Positions 20,601-29,145 of a stretch of DNA of 43,558 nucleotides are shown piece after piece; positions within the stretch are counted from its first letter, which is position 1; the number at the start of each line of letters is the position of its first letter. A model generated the notes under the pieces. The model was not told where the DNA came from, made no database searches, and was given only the letters and a program-made list of their open reading frames with translations. Source of the stretch: Cymbomonas tetramitiformis (taxonomy: Eukaryota > Chlorophyta > Pyramimonadophyceae > Pyramimonadales > Pyramimonadaceae); the NCBI GenBank assembly GCA_001247695.2, contig LGRX02009982.1:1-43558 (forward strand), in the 5' to 3' direction. The translations under genes were made by a program, and so were the position numbers.

Positions 20601-23600
20601 GCCGCGTTGTGCGTGATGACGTCCATGGCCCCGAGAGCTTCGCCGAAGTACAGCTGCAACAGCGGGATGCCTTGGGAGTTCATGGCAACCGATGTCAACA
20701 CCAACAACTTCTCAGACTCGGCGTGTCCGTGTTGATGGATTAACTCCAAGACGTACTCCACCTTCTCATCCTTCACCTTCGTGCCACGCGTCGTCTTCTG
20801 GTTCTTCACCGCTACCACCTTCGGCACCTCCACGGACACAATATTGTGCACATGATGCCGTACACCAGGCTTCAACGCCTCCTCATTCATCTTCAAGAAC
20901 TGCCCAATCTCAATGCTCTCCTTCACCGGTGCCTTCTGCCGCGTTCCATTTCGGAGCGTTCCGCCTGCCATCTTCCATTGTCGCAACCCTTCGTAGTCCG
21001 GGTTCCCTCGCGACACCCCAACCCAAGGCTTCATCCATTCCGCGCAGGGGGCCGGGCCGTCCTCCATGTCCTGCTCATCCTTCTGTTTCTCCTTGTCGCT
21101 AAGCCAAGCCGCGTAAGCGGCATCCTCCTCCTCAAAGGCCTGCAACTTTTGACGTAGCTTCCCCATCTGCGCCCTCTTCTTAGTTAGTTCCTGTTTCTGC
21201 TGCTTTGATTTTGGGACATGTTCCCCCGCGTCCTCCGCCGCAAACCAATCCGCCACTTCCTGTCTCTTCCTCTTCCGATCTTCACGTGTTTCACGAACCT
21301 CATCCGACTCCTTTTCAAAGTCAAACTTTCCATCCTCCTCCTCATCGCCCTCCTCTTCCTCTTCGTTCTCCTCCTCCTCGTTCTCCTGACCATCTTCCTC
21401 ACCAACCGGTTCCTCACCTTCTACCTCCTCATTCCCATCGCCTACCTCGTCATCATCCCCAACCGACGCACCTTCCTGCGTCTCGTCCTTTTCCTCTTCA
21501 ACATCCCCACCCGTCTCACCAGCTGCAACTTCCGCAAGGGTCTCGACGCCACTCTCCTGAGCCTCCACAGCAGTCTCCTCCCACTCAACCATCTCGTTGT
21601 GCTTCTTCAGCATGTCCTGCACGACTTTCGGCTCGACATCCCGGTTCAGGCGAGGCAAGTTACTGGTCTTGGAGCAAGTCTCGTTGGCGTCGAAGAAAGT
21701 ACCATCGTACCTGTAAACAAAAGTTTAACACCCATCACCTTTCCGCATAAAAAGGTGCTTTGTAATTCCGCATAAAAATGCTTTGAATATTGATTTGAAG
21801 CTTTATATTTTACGTGAACAAGCGTTCTAATCTAGTGAATAGTACAAGCGTCCAAATAAAACCTTCTAGCTAAGCTGCATATTCTAAAGCTGCGAAAACA
21901 AAACGGACACCTTCCGTCATCATCCCGCAGCAAGTCACTGCTCAGCTCGGTTAAGGCTTCGTACGTAAGAATGCCGTAGCCGCGGTGGTACGGTTGCCAC
22001 TGCCCTGGTGGATATTCGTCGTAGTGCCAGCCGATCTCGTACCAGTAAACCAAGTGCCTCACACCTATTCTTTCGGTTGTTGTGCGGCCGTGGATGTACA
22101 GCGGCCACACTTGTAACCAGTTCCAGGTGTTAAACTGTATTCTCGTGCTGTAAAACTCAACATAGTCCGCTTCCGCTTGTAAACGCGCACGCATCCAAAG
22201 CACATTAATCACCTCTGGGTACACCTCAACTACCGCTAGCTGTTCTTCGGACATTTCTTAGCGTAATTGCCACAAAGTACGTGTTTAAGTGTTTGCGTGT
22301 TTAATTTTTTCTGTCCGTGTTCTTCGGTATTTAAGAGAAGTCCGGGCGCGCGTCGTAACTGGAGTTGGTGACCTAGCGGTTGTCGGCTGTTTTATGCCTG
22401 AAATAAGGGGAAAAAACGGGGCAACCCCCATAAAATAGGAACAAAGCCAACCAAAGATATTCCTGAAAGTGTAGAAAAATTCTGGGTTTTTTCCAAAATT
22501 TTCAAATTTTAAAAAAACGCCGAAAAGGCCTGAAAATCATAGAAAACTGGAAAAAAATATATTGGTTCATCGATGAACCCCCCAAAAAATAATTCATGAA
22601 AGCAGACGTAAAAAGTATCATTTTGCTACCGATTTTCAAAAAAATAAATTAGCTTAAAAATGCGTGAAATATTGTACAAGTTCAATTAAAAATTTATGTT
22701 TTCTTAACACAAAAAACCCCATAAATCTTCCTTAATTCAGGGTGAAAAAGATATTTTTTTTAGTGAAAATCAGGAATATTTCTTAAACCCTAAAACAACC
22801 GGGAAATTAAATAAAATTACATTCAACTTGGGAAAATCTTAAACCCTAGATTCGGTCAAATTTTCAATTTTTTCAGGGCCTCCCCTTGTAAAACTCCCCA
22901 AAACCCAAAAAGGCCTGAAATTCATATAAAACTAGAAGAAAAAAAAAGGGGTTCATCGATGAACCCCCAAAAACATATTTCATAAAAATCAGACGTATCA
23001 AGTATCATTTTGCTACCGAGTTTCGAAAAAATTTTGAAGCTTAAAAAGGCGTAAAATATTGTAGAACTTCAATTGAAAATTTATGTTTTCTTAACACAAA
23101 AACCCCATAAACCTTCCTTATTTCAGGCTGAAAAAGATGATTTTTTTAGTGAAAATCAGGAATATTTCTTAAACCCTAAAACAACCGGAAAATTAAATAA
23201 AATTACATTCCACTCGGGAAAATCTTAAACCCTAGATTCGGTCAAATTTTCAGTTTTTTCAGGGCCTCCCATTGTAAAACTCCCCAACTCCCAAAACTCC
23301 CAAACTCCCCAAATGTGTAGAATGGGGGGCAGGTATGTGGACCATGGAGGATTTCCTGAATTTCGTGGTATACTACTCACCTTTGGTGTTTGGCGATCTG
23401 CTGGTCCTTTGGAACATGGACATGGAGGCTGCCTGGCAACACCTGCGGCGGGCGGTGTTGCATTACACGCGAGGGATGGTAACAGCAGATAGCCCCCTCA
23501 CGGAGACGGAGGTACGGCGGGCGCGGGAGGTGGCAAAGAAGCATTTGTGGGAGCACGCCGCGATCATGGAAGATAAGGGCCCGGCGAAGATGCTTACATT

Positions 23601-24477
23601 CAACATGCGTCTGGCGGTGGTGCACCTGTTCCGGCAAGAATACTATCTAGGGGATGTGGGTGCGGCCATGGAGTTCTGGGTGGAACGAGGTATTCAGCGG
23701 GCGAAAGAAATCGTGAAAGACTCTCACGTCAAGAACAAGCCTGTGGAGGCCATCATGAATGGGACGTGCGAGAAGCTCGCCCTGGAGGCATATGTAAGCT
23801 TGCATCCAACAATGCGCTCCCTACCGGAGTTAGCCAACGAGCTTTACCCCGGCCAAGCAGCGGTCTCGGTTGGGCTTGTGGACCCAGCCGCGGAGGCTAA
23901 GACATCTCCTTGCTATTTCATGGGTACCGGCAGGCGCGTAGCTCACGACGCACCCGTCCTCGCAAGCTGCTTAGCACAACTGCAGCATTTGGTTGGCATG
24001 TTGCACCCCCGGCAGCAGGGCGCACAGGCATTATGCACGTGCGATATCATTGTGTACTTGAGGATGTCCCTGAATCTGGAGGAATTCACGTCTTCCTTGT
24101 ACACGAGGGCGGAGAAGCGAGTCTCCTACCACGTTTCCATCTCGGACACTGGCTTCGGGAACATGCTCCCGACTGGGCTGGACTCCCTATCAGAATTCCC
24201 ATATGCGAAGGTCCTTGCATACTACCTGGTGATAGACACCGAGAGCCAGCATACGGTGTGCCGTTTGGCCAGTTTGCGAGCGTACCGTCAGGTAGAAGAT
24301 GCATATATGGAGAACCAAGGAATCGCTGTGCTCGCCAGAAATGATTACGTAGAGCTGCTACTGCCATGCGCGCTCATCGGAACGAAGGCATTATTCGTTG
24401 AAACAAAGAGTAAAGACACGGGCGACAACCTCTACCATGCGGTGCACCTGCTGCGTGAGATCCAAGGCATTCATTGA
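14620..24477 (+). CDS. Tnp2/KDZ-like DDE transposase, split by a 6.5-kb intron
   Basis: Exons: 14,620-15,551, 15,597-15,714, 16,047-16,788 and 23,333-24,477. All four join in phase to give 978 codons. The layout follows Tnp2-type transposases (CACTA-like, KDZ and relatives): an FYYFPIEDTIRRWM block, a block ending FNSDVG where the first acidic residue is expected, the YFDPMHAY...LKLWFG block (second acid), then after the long intron WTMEDFLNFVVYYSPLVFG, MLTFNMRLAVVHLFRQE and EFWVERGIQRAK. The catalytic triad is inferred, not proven. Intron 2 (332 nt) contains a tRNA-like SINE. Intron 3 contains a palindromic MITE and a complete second transposon. The 45-nt first intron is unusually short. The enzyme would mobilise the surrounding composite element. 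Confidence 0.6.
15896..15963 (-). repeat. Solo tRNA-like SINE copy in a transposase intron
   Basis: This 68-nt segment shows the same cloverleaf as the copies at 1.4-2.2 kb (acceptor GTGGCGT/ATGCCAC, identical T-arm-like stem, anticodon stem CCAAA/TTTGG with a 7-base loop). It lies wholly inside intron 15,715-16,046. Confidence 0.6.
16857..17087. mobile_element. 231-bp palindromic MITE with tRNA-half termini
   Basis: The left half is repeated as a near-perfect inverted copy, arms about 110 bp around a centre near 16,972. The outer 30 bp of each arm (GTGGCATTAGCTCAAACAGA and onwards, read outward) matches the 5' half of the tRNA-like repeats at 1.4-2.2 kb: acceptor strand, D-arm and the start of the anticodon stem. 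No clear target-site duplication is visible. Confidence 0.75.
17270..18260 (+). repeat. Left terminal inverted repeat with two tandem subunits
   Basis: AT-rich subunits at about 17,290-17,660 and 17,690-18,050 share the run TTTAGGGTTTAAGAAATATTC and the dyad GGGGTTCATCGATGAACCCC (17,617-17,636 and 18,005-18,024). The inner end includes GGCATAAAACA and CTTCTCTTAAATA, mirrored at the right end, which look like the promoter of the adjacent inward-facing gene. Confidence 0.85.
18348..18818 (+). CDS. Small inward-facing gene A of the long-TIR element
   Basis: A 156-codon frame starts at ATG 18,348, about 90 bp inside the left TIR. The protein is basic and aromatic, with Cys/His pairs near residues 28-34 (HLRCHDC) and Cys near the C-terminus (CNCC, CSC), perhaps zinc-binding. 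No family was recognised. Its last 60 nt and the following sequence repeat an internal 63-bp segment (18,555 and 18,807), so the 3' end may be rearranged. Gene B holds the mirror position at the other end and has a similar size, but I cannot show homology. Confidence 0.45.
   Translation: MPSVYKFVDYFVAGPHDREMIATHHIQHLRCHDCQLEQWRLSTHYNVRNMERGRRDHGFASWRFVRRTRSLLVFELMARDGEYPDRAGNEWITPRTMVVPADIPGGTPGSHWTLFYMLECPRRWTQPTCNCCRPFGNSERFEQLATACSCETSGLI
19149..19414 (+). promoter_or_regulatory. Mirrored copy of the methyltransferase promoter region
   Basis: Positions 19,149-19,183 contain AAATATACAGC and then CTTCAAATCAATATTCAAA. The same block lies inverted at 21,780-21,812, just upstream of the methyltransferase. 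So a second core promoter with a TATA-like box points rightward here, but only short frames follow it, antisense to the methyltransferase 3' end. It may be a remnant of a lost mirror gene or an antisense promoter. Confidence 0.35.
19415..21773 (-). CDS. Beta-class DNA amino-methyltransferase (N6-adenine/N4-cytosine type)
   Basis: Exons on the minus strand: 21,773-21,739 (tentative), 21,710-20,342, 20,241-19,677 and 19,599-19,415, with introns of 28, 100 and 77 nt. The last two introns are GT-AG and phase-consistent; the 28-nt one is suspiciously short, so the real N-terminus may differ. The joined model has 717 residues. Motif IV appears as TDVPWG near residue 395 and motif I as LDPFMGSGTTG near 650, followed by RAFIGVE. 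The order IV before I defines the beta class, as in many bacterial DNA adenine and cytosine-N4 methylases. VGQKKVELMELLVERY precedes motif I just as KP.ELM..L does in those enzymes. DVPW departs from DPPW/Y at one position. Residues about 70-140 are almost purely acidic. It probably methylates DNA in the nucleus; adenine is favoured by the Asp-Pro-Trp motif. Confidence 0.75.
21832..22254 (-). CDS. Small inward-facing gene B of the long-TIR element
   Basis: A 140-codon frame begins at ATG (22,254-22,252), about 60 bp inside the right TIR, whose inner end supplies the promoter-like sequence. The protein is rich in Trp and Tyr (WNWLQVWPLY, YWYEIGWHYDEYPP) and has a C-terminal CPFC pair. No family was recognised. 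Together with gene A it gives the element a symmetric plan: each TIR drives one short aromatic, Cys-containing protein inward. Confidence 0.5.
   Translation of the reverse strand: MSEEQLAVVEVYPEVINVLWMRARLQAEADYVEFYSTRIQFNTWNWLQVWPLYIHGRTTTERIGVRHLVYWYEIGWHYDEYPPGQWQPYHRGYGILTYEALTELSSDLLRDDDGRCPFCFRSFRICSLARRFYLDACTIH
22320..23311 (-). repeat. Right terminal inverted repeat with two tandem subunits
   Basis: This is an inverted, slightly diverged copy of the left TIR, with the same two-subunit structure. The dyad occurs at 22,564-22,579 (16 bp conserved) and 22,948-22,967 (full 20 bp). The outermost subunits are the most similar, suggesting exchange between ends. Confidence 0.85.
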
Positions 24478-26238
24478 TCCCCTTCCGCGCTTCGTTCAGG
24501 TAATAAGAATGTGAACTTTCCTGTGGTGTCGTACGTGCCATTTTCTCGTAGGCTGCTCGAAAAAGTCACAAGCGGCAAGGGGTGTAAGTTACTGAGAATC
24601 TGGGGTGGGATGCGCAGCTTCCAGGCCTTCTCACAACTGCAACAGCGAGCAGTCCCCGACGTTCCCAACGGTGCTGCAGATCTATCTACGGCAGCAGAAT
24701 CATTCGCCTGTCACTCTGCACGTGTATGTCACAAAGCCACGTGGGTTATACTACATACATAGATAGATAGTTAACTGGAAGCTGGATGGAATGGGTTGCA
24801 TCCCATAGTAGTGTACGTACCCAGCTGCTGACTGCTTGATTGAAGGGTTTTAGGGTTTAAACCCTAAATATGGAACCAGTCACAATGTTACATTTGTAAA
24901 TATCTGTGCGATGGGAAGCATTGTCCTGCCTACACGTGTCTTCTTAACAGCCAATTACGTGCATGCATGTGTATACAATCTTTAAATATCCAGCATATAG
25001 CTTTCTTACACGTGTGCATATCTCCGACATTCCAGCCAATCACGTGCTTACATTTGGATAAGATTCTTAAGTTTTCTTAAGTTATCCTTGAGCCATGTGG
25101 ACAATATCCTCCTACCAAGAAGCTTCCACGTACTTACATTTTCTTAAGTTCTCTTAAGTATAATTCTTAAGTATACTGTCGGCCAATAGCTAACTGTACC
25201 GATTTAAATATGCATAGTGTGGGTTTATATCGAAAACTTAAGAAAACTTAAGAAAAACTTAAGAAAACTTAAGAAAACTTAAGAAAACTTAAGAAAGTAC
25301 TTGCAGTAGTGTGTGTTTTCTCTTTTCGGGGTTTCCATTCATTAATTTCGGTTTCTCGATTCATATGCGTATCAATTATGCGATTCAAAGTCAATTATTT
25401 ATGTTGTGCGCAGGCGTGCCGTCGCCCGACACAATCGGGTGTGCAGGAGCATCCTTTGCTTGGCAACATCCTTTGCGCACGAACATCCAGGCGCAGCAGC
25501 TGGGAATCCATGCGCGCAACAACGGGTGCCACACTATTATAGCATCCGACGTGTCAGCTGATGGTGCCTCTAAAAAAGTAAAAATCCGATAAATCGATAT
25601 ATCGGGGAAAAACGGGAAATCGGTATCGATCGATATCATTTTTGTGCACATTTCATCGATAAATCGGTATCGATTCAGTTTAGTATCGGCGGTCTTATGT
25701 ATTGTATATGGAGACTTGTATATAAAATTCAATAATCGATATGAATCGATATCATCGATTATCGATTGAAAATGTTGAATATCGAAATCGATCGATATGC
25801 AAGTTTGAAACCGATTAGGAGCTCTGCCTATGTCTGTACGAGTACTCCGTATAGTTCGGGTGTCACAGGTTTAGGGTTTCCGGCTTAAGCCGATCTTTGG
25901 TTAATATAACTTTACTTCTTCTTGTGTTATCTTAAGTGAAAGCATTCTGAGTTGTTTCCTCGATAATTATATAGCTATCACTATATATTTATAGTTATCA
26001 CTATATATCTATAGTTATCAGTATATATCTATAGTTATCACTATATATATCTAACAAACGTTTTGAAGGCGAATAAATAGCCTAGCAAGGACCATTTGCG
26101 CATCATCAATTTATTGATATACAGTTTATTTATTTTGCAATATACAGCGGCTGTGGGATATTTGCTCCGTTTTTCTTGTTTTCCCCGCTGCAACAACCGA
26201 GTTCACGTCTGGGTTTGGCGGATCACGGTGTTAAGAAA
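24478..26238. other. Gene-free stretch: right flank of the composite element, short repeats
   Basis: No supported gene. Contents: a head-to-head TTTAGGG/CCCTAAA palindrome (24,849-24,868); several CCAAT-ACGTG blocks (24,940-25,190); a dense array of CTTAAG motifs (25,065-25,297), ending in seven near-perfect ACTTAAGAAA units; an ATCGAT-rich segment (25,580-25,800); and four ~20-bp repeats with TATAGTTATCACTATATATC (25,965-26,052). Confidence 0.6.
25065..25297. repeat. CTTAAG subterminal-like repeat array
   Basis: At least a dozen CTTAAG sites, mostly as ACTTAAGAAA, lie in 230 bp, followed by unique-looking sequence. Its position 0.6 kb after the transposase mirrors the ATTAACAC array 0.2 kb before the first cargo gene. 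It could be the right subterminal region, though the motif differs. Confidence 0.4.
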
Positions 26239-28736
26239 GGGAAGGGTTATACGCGCTGGAACTTGAACGTGGTTTCCGTCTTAGTCCCGAAAAACTCTGA
26301 ACCAGCGTGACGGTCATATCGTCTCGCATCGCATCGTCTCGCGTGTCATCGTGAATTTAATTTCCAGGATTAAAACATGTCTATTTATCTTCCATCGATA
26401 TCGCGGATACGATTGCCGTTGGCGTTGACTCGCTCATCAAGGATAAAGAGCTGCGCACCAACATTTACTGCTCATAATTTTCTCAACGGTCCTTCGCTTC
26501 GCCTCATGGGTGGAACGATGTCGTGGCTGCTGTGTTATGCGCAGGGATTTCGGAAGTGTTTGACTGCTTTTATTTTTCAGTTTGTTTATGCATATGTGCC
26601 GACTCGCGATACTCGTTTTGTGCAGCTTGTGTCGCAGGTTTTGCGATGGCGAGGAGGGGCGCGCTTTCTTGAGGTGTGGAAGTCTAGGGCAACCTAGCTT
26701 GGGATCACACCCAACCACATCGGACCCACCTTGTTCTCACGTTTTATTCAACTCACTTTGAATATGCATACAAAGTTTGAGCAGCATCGGGTTGGGATAA
26801 GCTATAGACTGATTTTGTTTTTGGGTTTATGGCGTCTTCTTCGCGACCTCTTGGGGTGTGGAAGTCAAGGTTGGGCATGCCAACCTTGCTTGGGTTCGAA
26901 CCCAACCACATCAAAGGCATCTCATTTGCATATATTCATGCATTTGTCTTCGATATTCATGCAAGGTTTTAGGATCATTGAGTTTGGATAAGCCTTAGGC
27001 CGATTTATCTTTGTGGGTTATGGCGCATTGTTTCCTTCTTGAGGTCGACACAAAGCATGAAAAGCTTTGCAGCCGAGGGCTTTTCGTGAATACTAGCGCA
27101 CCAAACTTGGCACTAATATTGCTGACAGTAATATTAGTGCACCCTCTTAAGCGCAAAGACTTTCAATGAGTGTACACGGAATGGTCGCCTCTTGATAAAG
27201 AGCATTTTGGGTTTGGGTTCAACGTACCCAAACCCAAAGATGCCAATCAGCCGAGGGCTTCCCGTAAGTTCTAGGTCACGAAACATGGCATAAATACTTC
27301 CAACGTATGTACCTTCAAGTTACGTGAAGCTCAAGGCTTCAAGTTACTTGTGCGCGAAACGAGCAATTTATTTCTAAGGCAGATTTAATGGGTTTGGGTT
27401 CGAACGTACCCAAACCCAAAGATGCCAAACAGCCGAGGGCTTCCCGTGCGTTTTGGCGCATGAAACTTGGCACAAATACTGTCAACGTATATACCTTTGA
27501 GTTACCTGAAGCTCAAGGCTTCAAGTTACTTGTGCGCAAAACGAGCAATTTATTTCTAAGGCAGATTTATTTGCTTTGGGTTTGGGTTCGAACGTACCCA
27601 AACCCAAAGATGCCAAACAGCCGAGGGCTTCCCGTGCGTTCTAGCGTACGAAACTTGGCACAAATACTGCCAACGTAGATATATGCGAGTTACCTGAAGC
27701 TCAAGGCTTCAAGTTACTTGTGCGCGAAACGCGCAATTGATTTCTAAGGCAGATTTATTTGCTTTGGGTTTGGGTTCGCCAAGAACCCATAAGCCTATGA
27801 CATGACCTAACGTCATTAAACGCAAATATGGATAACTATTGAAGTTACATAAGAGATAATAGTACGATACCGACGTGGTTGGGTTTGATTCCAAGCGAAG
27901 TTGGTAAACGCCAACTTTGACTTCCACACCTCAAGAAGGAAACAATGCGCCATAACCCACAAAGATAAATCTGCCTAAGGCTTATCCTAACTCAACGATC
28001 CTAAAACTTTGCATGAATATCGAAGACAAATGCATGAATATATGCAAATGAGATGCCTTTGATGTGGTTGGGTTCGAACCCAAGCAAGGTTGGCATGCCC
28101 AACCTTGACTTCCACACCCCAAGAGGTCGCGAAGAAGACGCCATAAACCCAAAAACAAAATCAGTCTATAGCTTATCCCAACCCGATGCTGCTCAAACTT
28201 TGTATGCATATTCAAAGTGAGTTGAATAAAACGTGAGAACAAGGTGGGTCCGATGTGGTTGGGTGTGATCCCAAGCTAGGTTGCCCTAGACTTCCACACC
28301 TCAAGAAAGCGCGCCCCTCCTCGCCATCGCAAAACCTGCGACACAAGCTGCACAAAACGAGTATCGTGAGTCGGCACATATGCATAAACAAACTGAAAAT
28401 TAAAAGCAGTCAAACACTTCCGAAATCCCTGCGCATAACACAGCAGCCGCGACATCGTTCCACCCATGAGGCGAAGCGAAGGACCGTTGAGAAAATTATG
28501 AGCAGGAAATGTTGGTGCGCAACTCTTTATCCTTGATGAGCGAGTCAACGCCAACGGCAATCGTATCCGCGATATCGATGGAAGATAAATAGATGATTTG
28601 TTTTGATAATCCTGGAAATTAAATTCACGATGACACGCGAGACGATGCGAGACGATATGACCGTCACGCTGGTTCAGAATTTTTTCGGGACTGAGACGGA
28701 AACCACGTTCCAGTTCCAGCGCGTATAACCCTTCCC
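26239..28736. mobile_element. 2.5-kb foldback element with ~808-bp inverted arms
   Basis: The left arm (26,239-27,045) and right arm (27,928-28,736) are nearly perfect inverted copies; long non-genic ORFs are mirrored in both. Each arm repeats a block GGTGTGGAAGTC...CCCAACCACATC twice. The ~880-bp loop holds three tandem ~185-bp repeats (next feature). No transposase is present. The architecture fits a foldback or MULE-like non-autonomous element. Target-site duplications were not found. Confidence 0.8.
27200..27790. repeat. ~185-bp tandem repeat inside the foldback loop
   Basis: The block AACGTACCCAAACCCAAAGA recurs at 27,221, 27,403 and 27,591, and a diverged fourth start lies near 27,770. 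Units share CAGCCGAGGGCTTCCCGT and CTCAAGGCTTCAAGTTACTT. The GGGTTTGGGTTC...CCCAAACCC segment in each unit is a hairpin. Confidence 0.85.
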
Positions 28737-29145
28737 GTTAAGAAATCCGGTTGCGCCCCCTGCTACGCTAGTACTATAGTTACTCCCCTTGGTCGCGTGA
28801 CCGGCGTGAGCGTGAGCCCGTCGCGTCGCGTGCTCCGCTCGCCCGATGGTCATGCGGATGGAGCAGTCATAGTCAGCACGAGCAGATCGAGATGGACCGA
28901 TGCGATGCGATCGTTATGCCTGAAGCTGTGACGTGAGGAGCTTATTAGGACTCCAGAATTGAGAATAATAACTGACAATCGAAAGTGAAGCGTAGAAGCC
29001 ACAAAAGCGTGTGAGCTGGCTATGGCTGTGAAGTGAGGTGGTTCCGGAGCTCTCGCACTTGGATCCAATCATTCCTAAGATCGCTGTACTTTTACCCGGT
29101 GCAACTTGTTGCGCGTGATATAATCAAGAAAATTTCCCTGAAATC
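28737..29145 (+). promoter_or_regulatory. Upstream region of the ARG1-like DnaJ gene
   Basis: No ORF is supported. GC-rich runs (GCGTCGCGTGC) near 28,820 give way to AT-rich sequence with GTGATATAATCAAG about 30 bp before the ATG. This may be the promoter and 5' UTR, but no defined element can be assigned. Confidence 0.3.

Larger units (their letters stand above)
17270..23311. mobile_element. 6.0-kb long-TIR transposon carrying a DNA methyltransferase
   Basis: The element is bounded by mirrored sequence beginning TTGGGGAGTTTGGGAGTTT at both ends. The inverted repeats run about 990 bp each (17,270 to ~18,260, and ~22,320 to 23,311). Each contains two tandem ~390-bp subunits with a central 16-20-bp palindrome. 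Inside are a plus-strand small gene (18.3 kb), a methyltransferase gene (minus, 19.4-21.8 kb) and a minus-strand small gene (21.8-22.3 kb). No DDE, tyrosine or HUH transposase is recognisable, so it is either mobilised in trans or uses an unknown enzyme. No convincing target-site duplication was found and the end coordinates may be off by a few bases. Confidence 0.75.
16789..23332 (+). other. Giant intron of the transposase holding two mobile elements
   Basis: The donor TTGG/GTGCGT and acceptor GGGGGGCAG/GT leave the codon GGT intact and restore the protein order KYLG-MWTMEDF. Removing the inserted 231-bp MITE and 6.04-kb element would leave an intron of about 270 nt, similar to the neighbouring intron. 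This is why I read the frames on either side as one gene. Confidence 0.6.

Noticed and set aside
21205..21775. Pro/Leu-rich plus-strand ORFs of 181-185 codons
   Set aside because: They are antisense shadows of the acidic region of the methyltransferase, whose Glu/Asp codons read as Leu/Ser/Pro on the other strand.
27221..27790. CRISPR-like array
   Set aside because: Repeats are ~185-bp units with similar sequence throughout, in a eukaryotic context; no spacers and no cas genes.
26377..28560. Mirrored ORFs of about 95-105 codons in the foldback arms
   Set aside because: They occur in both arms only because the arms are inverted copies; no recognisable domain and no start-site context.
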